Assembly: GCA_045598965.1 (NCBI GenBank)
Contig: JAZRVH010000011.1
Coordinates: 1 to 39,647 of the forward strand
DNA from: RGIG426 sp045598965
GTDB taxonomy: Bacteria > Bacillota > Clostridia > Oscillospirales > Acutalibacteraceae
Reading direction: 5' to 3'
Length of the DNA stretch: 39,647 bases
The position numbers and the translations under genes are program-made. Under the pieces are notes generated by a model. That model was not told the DNA's origin and searched no databases. It was given only the letters and a program-made list of their open reading frames with translations. Shown here one piece after another: positions 38,701-39,647 of this stretch (the first letter of the stretch is position 1; each line of letters starts with the position of its first letter).

Positions 38701-39647
38701 CCGCTGTATCCGGTACAACTGCTTCTAGCAGAGACGTGCAATTATAGAATACGCCCTCTCCAAGCGCTTGTACGCCCTCAGAAATAGTGACATTTTTAAG
38801 CCCTGTGCAATTTTTGAACGCATAATCGCCAACCGTATCGACAGTGGTGGGAATCGTAGCATTCACCAATCCCGTACATCCCGTGAATGCATAATCGCCG
38901 ATATTCAGAATGTTTGCGGGAATCGTAATGTTGGTGAGTGTTGTGCAGTTAGCAAAACCGTAATCGCCGATTTTATTGACCGGAATCCCGTCAAAATCCG
39001 TCGGAACGGTAAGCTCGGTGCTTGTGGTGGTGCAGCCGATGATTTCCGCACATCCGTCATCGTTGACAATATAATAGTAGGTTTCATTACCGGTCGTATA
39101 GGAATTATTGAGTACAATTCGATTAGTCGAACGGTAATCATATCCTGCGGAAGGACGGTAAACGCTAATCGTGCAAGTGGACGGAATAGCATTCGTTCCG
39201 ATAGTAATTACGGATTTCGGGATCATCAGTGCCGTAAGGTTAGTGCACCCACCAAACACCCCGGCACCGATTTCGAGCAGATCGTTCGGCAGGGTAACAC
39301 TTGAAATAGTCGTTTTGTTTCTGAAGACGCCACCGGCAATGGCTTTGACCGTTTCAGGAATGGTTACTCCACTCTTTGTACCGTTATATTTAATAAGTAC
39401 ATTGTCGCCATCAATAACGAACTCATCGGTCAGCCCGGTGTACCATGGGTTGTTCTGGAACGCATAATCGCCAACAGAGGTAATGCCGTCATTCAGTACG
39501 ATCTTCGTGATGTTTTTACAGTTGTTGAATGCAGCCGTCTCAATCTTATTTGCATCCGTAATGGTAACGGTCTTTAATACGGTCGGAATATTAAACATGT
39601 ATATTTGAACCTGACCGAAATGGCCATTGTAAATCCCATCTCGGCAC
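35759..39647 (-). CDS. Giant BspA-type LRR protein with Ig-like domains and dockerin, 5' end missing
   Basis: At least 1295 residues. The frame stays open to the window edge (16 codons before the first ATG, reading on as YNGHFGQVQIYM), so the N-terminus with its signal peptide lies outside. About 40 LRR_5 repeats with the pattern IGDYAFYNCT.L..V.IP make up most of it. Then come two Ig-like (Big_3-type) domains around KTIYVEYEELDLTGLELLIHY and ISATLKRETPIAVGNEID, and a dockerin in the last 65 residues (GDINGDGVVTIKDITRLVNYLND; DINGDGVVSIKDVTRLNAYLND). This dockerin differs at the recognition positions from the NMKDVL type of the other four proteins. LRRs of this kind bind host or microbial surfaces. 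The scaffoldin gene follows in the same operon and is a natural partner. Confidence 0.9.
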   Translation of the reverse strand, partial: CRDGIYNGHFGQVQIYMFNIPTVLKTVTITDANKIETAAFNNCKNITKIVLNDGITSVGDYAFQNNPWYTGLTDEFVIDGDNVLIKYNGTKSGVTIPETVKAIAGGVFRNKTTISSVTLPNDLLEIGAGVFGGCTNLTALMIPKSVITIGTNAIPSTCTISVYRPSAGYDYRSTNRIVLNNSYTTGNETYYYIVNDDGCAEIIGCTTTSTELTVPTDFDGIPVNKIGDYGFANCTTLTNITIPANILNIGDYAFTGCTGLVNATIPTTVDTVGDYAFKNCTGLKNVTISEGVQALGEGVFYNCTSLLEAVVPDTAEYIGSYAFYNCTSMTTATIGTTAKSIGDYTFYNCSALENVVIGISVETIGDYAFYGCTLGRVTVPSTTTDIGKYAFAENKQMTRATLRTNLLSIGDGAFRNCELLETVSVPSTVTYIGKEAFENCSSIPLVVIPAGVVEINDRAFSNCASLASVTFNGDVTRVGVSAFYNNAFESVIIPETVTILEDSAFRHCVNLENVTIPTAVTEIGDAVFLECSALTAVSMPDSVVTVGKSVFFFNDDLTVTVRKNSGTVADGLLEMQGMSYVVLDESITAIGDSAFESCYALKSITYGEVPVDDGEYKFSPALKTIGSEAFKDNPLLRDFIVPDTIESFGENVFYNAVQSGEHCKDVTVTFYYVDGVIAANILDSQYVWDVVVKDNIHTLSDQAFYNCPVLNTVSIPDTVSVVGTDVFANSGKDVTAIFRGVDGTIDASLYDGKTTGLKYIAVDGNVKTIGDSAFANADTVVGVVIINTDLIGKYAFYKNDVLDYVEISACKTIDDNAFAENLVLTRVELDSVVNINDYAFYNDISLNDLYIGEDLQHIGEHAFDSCKSIPSVVLPDTVNEIGAYAFYDCNSMKSINVPTGVQAINDYTFFGCASLEAIDIPDTVTSIGNYAYYGCVEADRLHVSNATKSIGAYAFYNCNQVKEIVLPNTLESIGDYAFRSCSGITEISLPDSVTDLGDYVFYACIGLVQAEFGTGITKIGNSEFYGCVNFEKLMLNGKVDYIHDLAFYGAEDTVIYSFKNQYVKNYCDEMGIEYHELADDFTMTLTPPQKTIYVEYEELDLTGLELLIHYTIGEERTITTGYTVSGYDPTIIGTQTVSITYKDVSETFQVTVVEKEIAFISATLKRETPIAVGNEIDEKDIEVIITYKDGTAKTLESDYTLSGFEKDTVGSQTLSVSYRDYNCTLDVTVINPVSGDINGDGVVTIKDITRLVNYLNDNSVEVVESALDINGDGVVSIKDVTRLNAYLNDPTVEIH

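Overview
The window looks like chromosomal DNA of an anaerobic, spore-forming, gut or rumen type Clostridia, probably within the Oscillospirales (Ruminococcaceae-like). The grounds are a spoVAE gene behind a forespore-type promoter, a trimeric [FeFe]-hydrogenase, dockerin and cohesin modules, a TnpV-family gene, AGGAGG ribosome binding sites with TTGACA/TATAMT promoters, and roughly 50 % GC. Genus assignment is inference.

Layout. 1-502: the end of rplM, then rpsI and a terminator. 503-5236: a 1521-residue secreted multidomain protein with a C-terminal dockerin; 12 consecutive G residues lie just upstream of its -10 box. 5247-10073 (minus strand): spoVAE, a leucine-rich-repeat lipoprotein, and a three-gene unit of a PstS-like binding lipoprotein plus two paralogous WG-repeat-like lipoproteins. 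10241-14745 (minus): prs, an M16C zinc protease and a small ferredoxin:thioredoxin-reductase-like Fe-S protein. 14762-18607 (plus): an E2-like acyltransferase, an acyl-CoA/AMP ligase and a GT4 glycosyltransferase. 18637-19947: tRNA-Ser, an array of small hairpins, a four-helix-bundle S23/IVS-type protein and a Nudix hydrolase. 20043-21000: a small secreted dockerin protein. 21073-21360: tRNA-Ala with its 3' end and terminator duplicated. 21404-25708: hydCBA, an NAD(H)/ferredoxin-linked [FeFe]-hydrogenase. 25866-28261: a membrane protein, a ComEC-like metallo-beta-lactamase protein, and a convergent zinc-ribbon protein. 28378-30000: tRNA-Tyr and a dockerin protein with a (ETAT)14 linker. 30011-32219: an ECF S-component/DUF1893 fusion and an Fe-S aldo-keto reductase. 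32220-34027: a small accessory island (XRE regulator with two operators, a zinc-ribbon membrane protein, a 62-residue protein, TnpV). 34029-39647 (minus): a two-cohesin, one-dockerin scaffoldin and a giant BspA-type LRR dockerin protein whose 5' end lies outside the window.

How the genes fit together. Five proteins carry dockerins and one carries two cohesins, so the organism builds cohesin-dockerin surface complexes. None of the dockerin proteins here shows a glycoside hydrolase; the cargo is LRR, FN3, InlB-type repeats and a possible cysteine-peptidase-like domain, which suggests adhesion or structure rather than cellulose breakdown. HydABC would reoxidise NADH and reduced ferredoxin during fermentation. 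The acyltransferase-ligase-glycosyltransferase operon looks like an envelope lipid or glycolipid pathway without an assigned product.

The least explained items are the hairpin array with paired spacers next to the S23-type gene, the G12 tract in a surface-protein promoter, the 64-bp duplication at tRNA-Ala, and the paired 17-bp operators in the accessory island.
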